Assembly (NCBI GenBank): GCA_015228935.1
Contig: JADGCO010000036.1
Coordinates: forward strand, 1-41,012
DNA: 41,012 nt
Reading direction: 5' to 3'
Source of the DNA: Magnetococcales bacterium
GTDB lineage: Bacteria; Pseudomonadota; Magnetococcia; Magnetococcales; DC0425bin3
Part shown: positions 16,635 through 24,089 of the stretch, piece by piece
Position numbering within the stretch: position 1 is the first letter of the stretch
Layout of the letters: every line of letters starts with the position of its first letter
The notes under the pieces: generated by a model
Databases searched by the model: none
What the model was told of the DNA's origin: nothing
Seen by the model: the letters and a program-made list of their open reading frames with translations, nothing else
Program-made: the position numbers and the translations under genes

Positions 16635-17792
16635 ATGATGATCGTGGAACGTGACAATGCGAATCGCTTCATGCTGGATGCCCTGAAAACCATGATGGAA
16701 CAGGGTGGGTCGGATCTGTTCATCACCGTGGGCTTTCCCCCCGCCATCAAAAAACACGGGAAAATGACACCCATGGCTGACAAGGCTTTGACAGCCTCGC
16801 AGACCCAGGAGCTGGCACGTTCCATCATGACCGAAAAACAGATCAAGGAGTTCGATCTGTCCCGGGAGTGCAACTTTGCCATTCATCCCCAGGGAATCGG
16901 GCGGTTTCGGGTCAATGCCTTTGTCCAGCAGGGGCGGGTCGGCATGGTGTTGCGGACCATCACGACGGATATTCCAGATTTCGACAAGCTGGGTTTGCCT
17001 CCGGTGTTGAAGGAGGTTGTCCTGACCAAGACGGGGCTGGTTTTGATGGTGGGGGGAACGGGTTCGGGCAAATCCACTTCGCTGGCTGCCATGCTCGGGC
17101 ATCGCAATGCCATGACCCATGGTCACATCATCACCATCGAGGATCCCATCGAATATGTCCATCCCCACCACAACTGCCTGATCACCCAGCGGGAAGTCGG
17201 TGTGGACACCGAGGATTGGCACGCCGCCTTGAAAAACACCCTGCGTCAGGCCCCGGATGTCATCCTGATCGGAGAAATCCGTGACAGCGAAACCATGGAA
17301 CATGCCATCAATTTTGCCGAGACCGGCCATCTGGCCCTTTCGACCCTGCATGCCAACAGCGCCAACCAGGCCCTGGACCGCATCATCAACATGTTTCCCT
17401 CCGACAAACGCCAACAACTCCTGATGGATTTGTCTCTCAACCTCAAGGCGGTGGTTTCGCAGCGCCTGATCCCCAAAATAGGTGGGGGGCGTGTGGCGGC
17501 CATCGAAATTCTGCTCAAATCTCCCCTCATCTCCGATTTGATCTTCAAGGGGGAGGTCCATGGCATCAAGGAAATCATGTCCAAATCCAACGAACTGGGC
17601 ATGATCACCTTTGACCAGTCCCTCTTCAACCTCTATGAAAAGGGGTTGATTACCTACGAAGACGCCTTGCGCTTCTCGGATTCGGCCAACGAACTGCGCC
17701 TCAAGATCAAGCTGGAGAGCAAAACAGCCAAAAACAAGGACCTCGGAGCCAACCTGGGCGGGTTGAGCCTCAAGCCCAAAGAAGAGGGGTGA
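16635..17792 (+). CDS. pilU: PilT-dependent retraction ATPase PilU
   Basis: This 385-residue PilT-family ATPase is close to the usual PilU length (about 382). It has QGGSDLFITVGFPP near the N-terminus, Walker A GGTGSGKS (140-147), TIEDPIEYVH, Walker B ILIGEIRD (about 210-217) and His box GHLALSTLHA. Where PilT has AIRNLIRE it has SPLISDLIFKGE followed by HGIKEIMSKS, the PilU pattern. PilU works with PilT to increase retraction force. The start is uncertain: ATG 16635 or 16638, GTG 16644 (best spaced from AAGGG) or ATG 16671 would all leave the domains intact. It sits 16 bases after the second FlgO-like gene and 14 bases before the diguanylate cyclase gene. Confidence 0.92.
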   Translation: MMIVERDNANRFMLDALKTMMEQGGSDLFITVGFPPAIKKHGKMTPMADKALTASQTQELARSIMTEKQIKEFDLSRECNFAIHPQGIGRFRVNAFVQQGRVGMVLRTITTDIPDFDKLGLPPVLKEVVLTKTGLVLMVGGTGSGKSTSLAAMLGHRNAMTHGHIITIEDPIEYVHPHHNCLITQREVGVDTEDWHAALKNTLRQAPDVILIGEIRDSETMEHAINFAETGHLALSTLHANSANQALDRIINMFPSDKRQQLLMDLSLNLKAVVSQRLIPKIGGGRVAAIEILLKSPLISDLIFKGEVHGIKEIMSKSNELGMITFDQSLFNLYEKGLITYEDALRFSDSANELRLKIKLESKTAKNKDLGANLGGLSLKPKEEG

Positions 17793-17806
17793 GTGGATAG
17801 ACGCTC

Positions 17807-19150
17807 ATGGCCACAATCCTGATCGTGGATGATGATGGTCAAACAGTCGAGCAGGTCAGTCGCCTCATTGCCGACGCCGGGCATCAGCCCGATTTTTTGC
17901 TCGAAGCCCAGTATTTATTGCCCAAGCTGGAAGCCGAGCCGGTCGATCTGATCCTGCTTGATGTCAACATGCCGGAGGTGGATGGTCTGACCGTGTTGGA
18001 ACGGCTTCGGGCGTGGTCCAGTCCGGATCGGGTTCCGGTGATCATGATCACCGGTGAGACTGAAGAGGATCTCATTGCCCGTTGTTTTGACCTTGGGGCC
18101 ATCGACTTCGTTCACAAACCCGTCCAACCCATTGAGCTGCTCTCCCGCATCAAGATTGCCCTGAACACCAAGGCCTACATCAACGAAATTTCCGCCCGCA
18201 AGGCCGCCCTGCAACAGGCCAATGAGTTCAACGAGGCAGTCCTCGACAGCATCGAGGATGGACTTTGTGTCATCAATGGCAAGGATTTTCTCCTGCATCA
18301 CTCCAACCGGGTCTTTGCCGAACGGGCTGCGCTGCCCACAGCGCGCATTACGGGACGCAAATGTCAGGAAGTCATGGCAGGGAAAGGTTCCCTGTGTCCC
18401 ATCTGTCAGGGACCCACGGCAGAGCGGTGTCCGGTCCGCTTGGCCATCCATGCCACCACCACCCAGACGGATGAGCATCTCCACTATGCCCCTGACGGCA
18501 AGCGCATCTATACCAAGATCATCACCACCCTCATTCAAGGCACCCACCAGAATCCGGAACGGATTCTTTATATTTCCCGGGATGTGACGGCGCGTCGCGA
18601 AGGCGAGGAACGTCTCAAACACATGGCTTTCCATGATCCGCTGACCGGTTTGCCGAATCGGCAGTTGTTTCTGGATCGCCTGGAGCAGGCCATCATCCAG
18701 GGACGGCGGCATCGGCAATGGGTGGCTGTTCTCTACTTCGACCTGGATCGTTTCAAGGCTATCAACGACACCCTCGGGCATGCCATTGGCGATCTGCTTT
18801 TGCAACAGGTGGCCCGGCGGCTGGTCTCCTGTGTCCGGGAGAGTGACACCGTGGCCCGGCTCGGTGGTGATGAATTCACCGCCATCCTGACCAATGTGAC
18901 CCGATCCGCCGACATTCTGCAAATTTCCCAGAACATGCTGAATTCACTCAGCCAGAAATTTATTCTGGAAGAACACGAACTGACCGTGACCACGAGTATC
19001 GGCATCAGTTTCTTTCCCATGGACGGAGAAGAACCCAGCGAGTTGGTCAAAAAAGCGGATGCCGCGCTGTACAAGGCCAAACACGCTGGACGCAACAATA
19101 TCCAGTTTGCCTCCAAACGCCCGACTGCCGAGCAGCTCAGCGCCTCTTGA
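17807..19150 (+). CDS. REC-PAS-GGDEF response regulator diguanylate cyclase
   Basis: This 447-residue cytoplasmic signalling protein has a receiver domain (1-125) with phospho-acceptor Asp52 in LILLDVNMPE and Lys104 in HKP. A PAS-like domain (about 140-265) carries four Cys in a GRKC...LCPIC...RCP pattern, as seen in a subset of PAS domains. The GGDEF domain (about 275-435) starts HDPLTGLPNR and has an intact GGDEF (353-357) and the inhibitory I-site RESD (344-347) five residues upstream. It should therefore make c-di-GMP from two GTP with product inhibition, controlled by an unseen histidine kinase. Cotranscription with pilT and pilU is likely, so c-di-GMP control of pilus activity is a reasonable inference. 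The PAS Cys cluster may bind metal or sense redox; this is speculation. Confidence 0.93.
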   Translation: MATILIVDDDGQTVEQVSRLIADAGHQPDFLLEAQYLLPKLEAEPVDLILLDVNMPEVDGLTVLERLRAWSSPDRVPVIMITGETEEDLIARCFDLGAIDFVHKPVQPIELLSRIKIALNTKAYINEISARKAALQQANEFNEAVLDSIEDGLCVINGKDFLLHHSNRVFAERAALPTARITGRKCQEVMAGKGSLCPICQGPTAERCPVRLAIHATTTQTDEHLHYAPDGKRIYTKIITTLIQGTHQNPERILYISRDVTARREGEERLKHMAFHDPLTGLPNRQLFLDRLEQAIIQGRRHRQWVAVLYFDLDRFKAINDTLGHAIGDLLLQQVARRLVSCVRESDTVARLGGDEFTAILTNVTRSADILQISQNMLNSLSQKFILEEHELTVTTSIGISFFPMDGEEPSELVKKADAALYKAKHAGRNNIQFASKRPTAEQLSAS

Positions 19151-19219
19151 ATATCAAAATTTGATGCTTCCTTCCCGCAACATGCGCCCGCAGATCGATA
19201 ACGCGCACTTGCAGATCGA

Positions 19220-20188
19220 TCATTTCTTCTCTTTTGAAGTTGCAAAAATGTCGTCAATTGATTTGGCATCCAGGATTTTGTCACTCCATTGCTTCAGGGT
19301 GGTGAGATTGGCGGTTTTCATTGTGTCATGAAGAGATTTGGGCAATGGACCAAACCGTTGTTGGAGCAACCGAAGTAAAACCTCCGCAATACCGTCCTTG
19401 CGACCTTTCTTGCGGCCTGTCTCTTCACCAATGCGTTCCACACTTGAGATATAGGGCATTTTCTGGTTCTCCTCGAATTCAAGAATCTCATGCCGAAATT
19501 GCTTGTCAATGTTTTTCGGCAAGTTGAGTACCCAGTCGATGAAGCGAAAAATATCAATAACTTGTTGACGACTGAACCCCCGTTTGTACAAACTCCGGAC
19601 CAGTGTTAATTTTGCCTGATAGCGATCCGTCGGTCGATTTCTGGTTTTTTTGGCATGCAGATGTGCCAGCGTGACGACAGAAAACGGGTTGTCGGAATTT
19701 TCCAATTCGGTTTGATGTTCCAGATAATCGAGCAGTTTGACCGTGAAAAACTGGTAAGTCAGGCTTTTTCCCCACAGTGTACGGCTGTACTCCGAGGGAC
19801 GCCAGCCGATTTCTTCATCGGCCAGAATGGCCAAGCCAACCACGGGTTTTTGTTGCAAATCATAAGCCCGATACTGGCAGGTATACATCCTGGCCGCAAA
19901 TTCGGGTACCCGGTCTCCTTGCACTTCGATATGGATCAAAACCCAATGTTCGCTGCCATTGCGTTGCCATACCTTGACCAGCTTGTCCATGTGCCGATTG
20001 CCAATTATTGCCTCACGGGTAATCCTGGCCAACTCCGTATCCAAAAATTCGTAGCCGCGATCCCAATCAATGTCGTCATGCGCAATCGGCAAAAAAAAGG
20101 CCAGGAAATCCTTGAAATAGGCCTCAAGAATGTCTTTCCATGGGGTGTCAAAGGAGTCTTTGGGGGGCTTTGACTGGCGTTTTGGCAT
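19220..20188 (-). CDS. Rpn-like PD-(D/E)XK nuclease / putative transposase family protein
   Basis: This 322-residue protein has an N-terminal nuclease-like core with Asp68 in HMDKLVKV and the E-x-Q pair in IHIEVQGD (Glu88, Gln90), followed by FAARMYTCQYRAYD. This is the pattern of the Rpn (recombination-promoting nuclease) and transposase-like PD-(D/E)XK group. The C-terminal part (about 270-315) with LLRLLQQRFGPLP and ILDAKSIDDIF resembles DUF4351. ATG 20188 is preferred over the GTG at 20224 because the latter overlaps the preceding gene. It follows a Crp/Fnr gene after 17 bases and ends convergently with the diguanylate cyclase gene. Such genes are usually multicopy and their biological role is unsettled. 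No terminal inverted repeats were found around it. Confidence 0.8.
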   Translation of the reverse strand: MPKRQSKPPKDSFDTPWKDILEAYFKDFLAFFLPIAHDDIDWDRGYEFLDTELARITREAIIGNRHMDKLVKVWQRNGSEHWVLIHIEVQGDRVPEFAARMYTCQYRAYDLQQKPVVGLAILADEEIGWRPSEYSRTLWGKSLTYQFFTVKLLDYLEHQTELENSDNPFSVVTLAHLHAKKTRNRPTDRYQAKLTLVRSLYKRGFSRQQVIDIFRFIDWVLNLPKNIDKQFRHEILEFEENQKMPYISSVERIGEETGRKKGRKDGIAEVLLRLLQQRFGPLPKSLHDTMKTANLTTLKQWSDKILDAKSIDDIFATSKEKK

Positions 20189-20205
20189 GACAAGCGATTC
20201 TGTGA

Positions 20206-20922
20206 TCACCCCATGGTTTCGCACAGGTTGCCGTGTTGCTGGAATGCTTCCAGATCCAGGACCCGGATGCAGCGGCGATCCACTTCGATGATGCCTTTGT
20301 CACTCAGATCCCGCAGGATGCGGGAGAGGGTTTCGGGTTTGATGGAAATGTGTGATGCCAATAAATGTTTCGGGATATCGAGACGGATTTCGGGGAGTTT
20401 GCCCGGGTTGGCGGGCAGGGAGTCGAGCAGAAACCGGATCAACCGGCAGGGTGCGGATTGCAGACAGAGACCATCGATACTGGTCACATGACAGCTCAGT
20501 TGCCGACTCAGGTGACCCATGATCTTGAAGCAGGTTTCGGGCGACTCCCGCAATATTTCCAGAAACAGGCTGGCCTTGACGGAGAGGACATCGCTGGTAC
20601 GCACGGCCTCGGCGTTGACGGGGTAGCATTTTTTGTCGAGAAACATCAGGGCCGTGCCGAATGTATCCCCGGGTTTCACGAGGCGCAGGACTTTTTCGTC
20701 CCCGGAAGGGGAGATGCGGTTCAGTTTGATCATGCCGCTGGCCACCTGATAAAAGTGGACAAAATCCTGACCACACTGTACAAGGGACTGTTTTTCCTCA
20801 ACACGGACTTTGGCTATTCCCTTGTGGAGGCGGTCCAGTTGCTGTTCCGAGAGGGAAGTGAAAAGGGGCGTTCCCCGGATCAGTTCTTTTGACAGGATGG
20901 GTTTATGGTTTTTTGGGTGCAT
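20206..20922 (-). CDS. Crp/Fnr-family transcription regulator
   Basis: This 238-residue protein has a cyclic-nucleotide-binding-like beta roll (about 18-135), a dimerisation helix (about 135-165) and a winged helix-turn-helix (about 183-215). The recognition helix contains PETLSRILRDL, with the E..SR residues typical of FNR-type DNA readers. The four N-terminal Cys of oxygen-sensing FNR are absent, although several other Cys are scattered (50, 99, 131, 144, 153, 159). The effector cannot be told from sequence. ATG 20922 has a GGAAG ribosome site seven bases away and removes an unlikely N-terminal extension to 21006. It is divergent from the ElyC-like gene with 77 bases between starts; no FNR-type TTGAT-N4-ATCAA box is visible there. 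Confidence 0.9.
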   Translation of the reverse strand: MHPKNHKPILSKELIRGTPLFTSLSEQQLDRLHKGIAKVRVEEKQSLVQCGQDFVHFYQVASGMIKLNRISPSGDEKVLRLVKPGDTFGTALMFLDKKCYPVNAEAVRTSDVLSVKASLFLEILRESPETCFKIMGHLSRQLSCHVTSIDGLCLQSAPCRLIRFLLDSLPANPGKLPEIRLDIPKHLLASHISIKPETLSRILRDLSDKGIIEVDRRCIRVLDLEAFQQHGNLCETMG

Positions 20923-20999
20923 TTCCTGACTTCCGTGGTTCTTACAAGGCATGGAATTTTGGCTTAAAAAATGATGGAAAACAAGGAAAATTGACGAAC

Positions 21000-21767
21000 A
21001 TGCCACTTTGGCTCAAATACCATCTTGGGGGGGTGGCCAACCCTTTGACCCTGGGCCTGTTGGCACTTGTCGTCATCTTGCATGCGAGCCGGCGAAGGCC
21101 GGTTGCTGCCCGACGATGGGGATTGGGAGTGATTCTTTCGTTGTGGATGGTTGCCACGCCCCAGATGGTCAACCTGCTTGCCCTGCCTTTGGAGAGCCAA
21201 TATCCCCCGATTCCGGTCACGGCCCTGCCCCAGAGGGATGTCATCATTGTTCTGGGTGGTGCTGTCAAGATGCCTGATTTTCCCCGTCTGGAAGTGGAAC
21301 TCGGCGAGGCATCGGACCGGGTATTGTACGCCTTGCGTTTATACCAGGCCGGCAGGGCACCGCGCATATTGCTCAGTGGTGGAGGGTTTCCGGAACCGGA
21401 GGCAGCGGCCATGGCGTCCCTGTTGCAGACCTGGGGCGTCCCTGCCGAAGCCTTGATGCTGGAGACCAAAAGCCTGAGTACCCGGGAAAATGCCCTGCAA
21501 TCCCAACAGATCATGAACCGGTTCGGCCTGCACAAGGCCATCCTGGTCACCTCGGCATTGCATATGCCGCGTGCCTTGGCAACCTTTCGCACGGCGGGAT
21601 TGGATGTGATTCCTGCCACCACCGATGTCAATATTTCCATCAAAGCCGAACCTTTTCTGGTCCGTTACCTGCCTGATCCCGGTGCCATGGCGGGTGTGAC
21701 GCAAGCGGTACGGGAGCGGGCGGCCTTCTGGCTTTATCGCTCAAGAGGCTGGATCCGATCTCCATGA
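21000..21767 (+). CDS. ElyC/SanA/YdcF-family (DUF218) envelope protein
   Basis: This is a 255-residue membrane protein. Two hydrophobic segments lie near residues 12-30 and 40-65, followed by a periplasmic DUF218 domain with VIIVLGGAVK, SDRVLYALRLYQAG, ILLSGGG, the STRENALQ motif and ILVTSALHMPRA. E. coli ElyC, of nearly the same size (259), affects peptidoglycan and envelope biogenesis under stress; the enzymatic activity of the family is unknown. ATG 21000 is the best start, with AAGGA 13 bases upstream. It is divergent from the Crp/Fnr gene, ends 24 bases from the convergent YjfK-like gene, and no terminator is visible between them. Confidence 0.88.
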   Translation: MPLWLKYHLGGVANPLTLGLLALVVILHASRRRPVAARRWGLGVILSLWMVATPQMVNLLALPLESQYPPIPVTALPQRDVIIVLGGAVKMPDFPRLEVELGEASDRVLYALRLYQAGRAPRILLSGGGFPEPEAAAMASLLQTWGVPAEALMLETKSLSTRENALQSQQIMNRFGLHKAILVTSALHMPRALATFRTAGLDVIPATTDVNISIKAEPFLVRYLPDPGAMAGVTQAVRERAAFWLYRSRGWIRSP

Positions 21768-21791
21768 TGAACAGGGAGTACCGGAAAAACT

Positions 21792-22439
21792 TCAACCAGG
21801 AGATCCCGGCCACATCTCCTCGATCTTGCTCAAGGGAAAGCGGCGGGTTACGTAGACTTCCGTTTCGCCACCGTCGTAGACCTCCACCTCGATCATGTGG
21901 AGGTCATCATCGTCGGCCAGGAGGTAGAAATCCAGACCTTCCCCTTCCTGGGGCCGGGGAAAGAAGGCGTTGCCCCGATAATCCCCCTTGTGATAAATCC
22001 CTTTCAAAGCATCCACCTGCAAATGATAGAGCGGGGCGGTCCACCCGGTCATGGTCTTCGGTTCCTCAGCGCGGTGCAGGCTCAGGATGCCCTCCTTGTC
22101 CTCAAAAAGGCGTGCAAACTCTTCAAGCTTGAAAAGACGGGCCACTTCGCTCCGCTTGAGGCGACCGCTGACCGAAAAATGGGGAGGGTCTTCGCTGTCA
22201 TCCACGGCCAGATAGACAATGGCACCATCATCACCGGTCAGGGTGAATTCGGGTTGACGCTCGTTGCCGAAGAGGTAGGTATTGACATCGGTGACCTGAA
22301 AACGCCCGCCACTCAGGGCCTGGGTGTCCAGAAACCCGAAACGCAGAATGTCGGATTTGCGCAGGTCACGGGGATGCGACAAGGAACGTTCCACCGTGTC
22401 TGGTCGGGATCCGAAAATTTTTTTGAAAAAGCCCGCCAT
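21792..22439 (-). CDS. YjfK-like protein (DUF2491)
   Basis: This 215-residue soluble protein is rich in Asp and Glu and starts MAGFFKKIFGSRPD. It lacks a signal peptide or membrane helix. Length, the acidic C-terminal half with DFYLLADDDDLHMIEVEVYDGGETEVY, and its position after a PspA-family gene match E. coli YjfK, encoded in the yjfI-yjfJ-yjfK cluster. Molecular function is unknown in the family. ATG 22439 has an AAGGA ribosome site nine bases upstream and lies 28 bases after the PspA-family gene stop. It is the last gene of the minus-strand unit. Confidence 0.8.
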   Translation of the reverse strand: MAGFFKKIFGSRPDTVERSLSHPRDLRKSDILRFGFLDTQALSGGRFQVTDVNTYLFGNERQPEFTLTGDDGAIVYLAVDDSEDPPHFSVSGRLKRSEVARLFKLEEFARLFEDKEGILSLHRAEEPKTMTGWTAPLYHLQVDALKGIYHKGDYRGNAFFPRPQEGEGLDFYLLADDDDLHMIEVEVYDGGETEVYVTRRFPLSKIEEMWPGSPG

Positions 22440-22467
22440 GGGTTTGTTTCCTTGATGAAAGAGAAAA

Positions 22468-23163
22468 TCATGCCGGTTGTTGGCGGGATTTGATCCGGGC
22501 CAGAATGTCGGCAGCGGAGCCGGAGTTGGCCCCGATGCCGGCCTGTTTCAGGCGCTCCTGGAGACCTTCGCCGGTTGTTTCCATGCGCAGGGTTTCACCG
22601 GCCTTGAGGCGATCATCCAGCTCCTGTTGCCGGTTGCGGATGCGATCCAGGGACTCCTTGGCCGTCGAGATGCGGGAGGTGGTCGAGGCATAATTGTCGG
22701 TGATGGCCTGGGTGGCTTTCTGGACGCTTTCGGTGGTCTTGACCATGACCAGTTGCCGGCGCAGATCGACCAGGGAACGTTCGGTTTGCAGGACCATCTC
22801 CTTGAGCCGTTTGGCGTGCGCGACAAAATTCTCGCCACTCTTTTTTTGGTCGGCAAGTTGCACTTGCAGGTCCGCAATGCGTTGGGCCACTTCCAGAGCC
22901 AGGGTTTCATTGCCCTTGGCCAAAGCCTGGGCGACATACCCCTCATGTTCGGTAATTTCCTTTTCCAGGCGGGCCGACTCCCGATTGGCTTCCATCTCCT
23001 TGGCCATTACTTGGGTCAGGTCGCGTCTGGCCTGTTGCAAGTGATTTTCGGCATCGTGAATTTCCTGTTCAAAAATGCGGACGCTGTTGGCATCGACAAT
23101 GGATTCACCGACTTCCCGCGCACCACCGCGCACGGCGGTGACAATTTTGGCAAAGAGTCCCAT
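22468..23163 (-). CDS. PspA/IM30-family membrane-remodelling protein (YjfJ-like)
   Basis: This 231-residue, almost wholly alpha-helical protein has the ESCRT-III-like PspA/Vipp1 fold: N-terminal GLFAKIVTAVRGG amphipathic helix, then long coiled coils with Lys/Glu/Gln heptads (about 25-190). PspA-family proteins bind stressed inner membranes. The flanking DUF2170 and DUF2491 genes mark it as YjfJ-like rather than as part of the classical pspABC operon; no pspB, pspC or pspF is present here. ATG 23163 has a GGGAG ribosome site six bases upstream and gives the canonical N-terminus; the longer start at 23217 adds an unlikely 18 residues. The 292-base spacer upstream is mostly a 20-bp tandem repeat array. 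Confidence 0.92.
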   Translation of the reverse strand: MGLFAKIVTAVRGGAREVGESIVDANSVRIFEQEIHDAENHLQQARRDLTQVMAKEMEANRESARLEKEITEHEGYVAQALAKGNETLALEVAQRIADLQVQLADQKKSGENFVAHAKRLKEMVLQTERSLVDLRRQLVMVKTTESVQKATQAITDNYASTTSRISTAKESLDRIRNRQQELDDRLKAGETLRMETTGEGLQERLKQAGIGANSGSAADILARIKSRQQPA

Positions 23164-23220
23164 ACATATCTCCCACTGGTGGTTTTGTATGACTGCTCTA
23201 AAAAAATTCGTTCCCATTCA

Positions 23221-23420
23221 GTACCCGGTTTCCGGGCCGTATTCCCGGTTTCCGGAGTATATTTCAGGTTTCCGGGCCGTATTCCCGATTTCCGGAGTGT
23301 ATTTCCGGTTTCCGGACCGTATTCCCGATTTCCGGGCCGTATTCCCGGTTTCCGGGCAGTACTCCTGGTTTCCGAAGTGTATTCCCGGTTTCCGAGCCGT
23401 ATCCCCGATTTTCGGTTCCA
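23221..23420. repeat. Ten-unit 20-bp tandem repeat between DUF2170 and PspA-family genes
   Basis: Ten head-to-tail 20-bp units with consensus ATTCCCGGTTTCCGGGCCGT fill most of the spacer. There is no length variation in the register. Each good unit contains a mini inverted repeat CCCGG-TTT-CCGGG. Units 2, 4 and 8 share a variant end (GGAGT or GAAGT). The period is not a multiple of three and no ribosome site precedes it, so it is non-coding. It lies in what would be the transcribed leader of the PspA-family gene. Confidence 0.95.
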
Positions 23421-23455
23421 TGATGTTGCCACCACGTTTGCTGCGGTCGGGGGGA

Positions 23456-23872
23456 TTATTTCAGATAGGTGGCCATCGCTTCCAGGGCTTCCAGGGCATT
23501 GGCACCCAAAGCGTGGATATCCTGGAGAATTATCTCGACACTGGAATCGACGGAGAGGGCACCGAACAGGACAAAATGGCGGTCGAATTTGCCAAACGAC
23601 GACAGATGCATGGGAATGTTCATTCCCAGCATGGCCTCCAGCATCTGGCAGCGACTTTCCGGTTTGACTTCGTCTTCCTGCATCAGGTAGGTGACGCAGA
23701 GCAGCTCTTGACCCGTGACCCAGAGAAAGATGGGCATGGCCGCCGGATCGTCGAGGATCAACCGGGCCACGCCACTCTCTCCCGACAGCATGTCAATATG
23801 ATATCCCTGTCCGGCGGGTTGCTTCTGGCTGGCCGCCTGCAACTGGCGAAAGATGGTTTCGATTCCTGACAT
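23456..23872 (-). CDS. YjfI-like protein (DUF2170)
   Basis: This 138-residue soluble protein has no signal peptide. Features include VARLILDD near residue 40, LWVTGQELLCVTYLMQEDEV in the middle and a C-terminal acidic helix. Size and its place directly before a PspA/IM30 gene and a DUF2491 gene match E. coli YjfI (DUF2170). The function of the family is unknown; linkage to PspA suggests membrane-stress biology. ATG 23872 is fixed by an excellent GGGAGG ribosome site. The reading frame stays open far upstream through a repeat array, but that extension is repeat-derived and unlikely to be translated. It is separated from the upstream aminopropyltransferase-like gene by 173 bases of 50-bp repeats. 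Confidence 0.82.
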   Translation of the reverse strand: MSGIETIFRQLQAASQKQPAGQGYHIDMLSGESGVARLILDDPAAMPIFLWVTGQELLCVTYLMQEDEVKPESRCQMLEAMLGMNIPMHLSSFGKFDRHFVLFGALSVDSSVEIILQDIHALGANALEALEAMATYLK

Positions 23873-23887
23873 GTCATTTCCTCCCTG

Positions 23888-24089
23888 GCTGGTCATTGAG
23901 GTGCGGTGTTGGCCGTGGGTTGCCTGGTACCTGCCCTGCTGGTCATTGAGGCGCGGTGCTGGCCGTGGGTTGTGCCTGGTTCCGCCCTGCTGGTCATTGA
24001 GGCGCGGTGCTGGCCGTGGGTTGCCTGGTACCTGCCCTGTGCGGGTCATTGATGCGCGGTGCTGGCCGTGGGTTGCTGGTATCTGCCCT
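23888..24089. repeat. Four-unit 50-bp tandem repeat overlapping the 3' end of the aminopropyltransferase-like gene
   Basis: Four units of 50, 51, 50 and 51 bp begin at 23888, 23938, 23989 and 24039 and share the core GGTCATTGAGGCGCGGTGCT. The last unit overlaps the 3' end of the minus-strand gene at 24046 and encodes its final residues and stop. The other three lie in the spacer before the DUF2170 gene. The pattern looks like amplification of a gene end. Confidence 0.92.

Noticed and set aside
19151-19219. Terminator between the diguanylate cyclase and nuclease genes
   Set aside because: Only a short ATCAAA-A-TTTGAT dyad without GC stem or T-tract is present.
19220-20188. Insertion sequence
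   Set aside because: The gene is transposase-related by family name only; no terminal inverted repeats or target duplication were seen on either side.
20923-20999. FNR or CRP box between the Crp/Fnr gene and the ElyC-like gene
   Set aside because: No TTGAT-N4-ATCAA or TGTGA-N6-TCACA match was found on reading.
23221-23420. CRISPR array
   Set aside because: Units are head-to-tail with no spacers, only 20 bp, and no cas genes are near.
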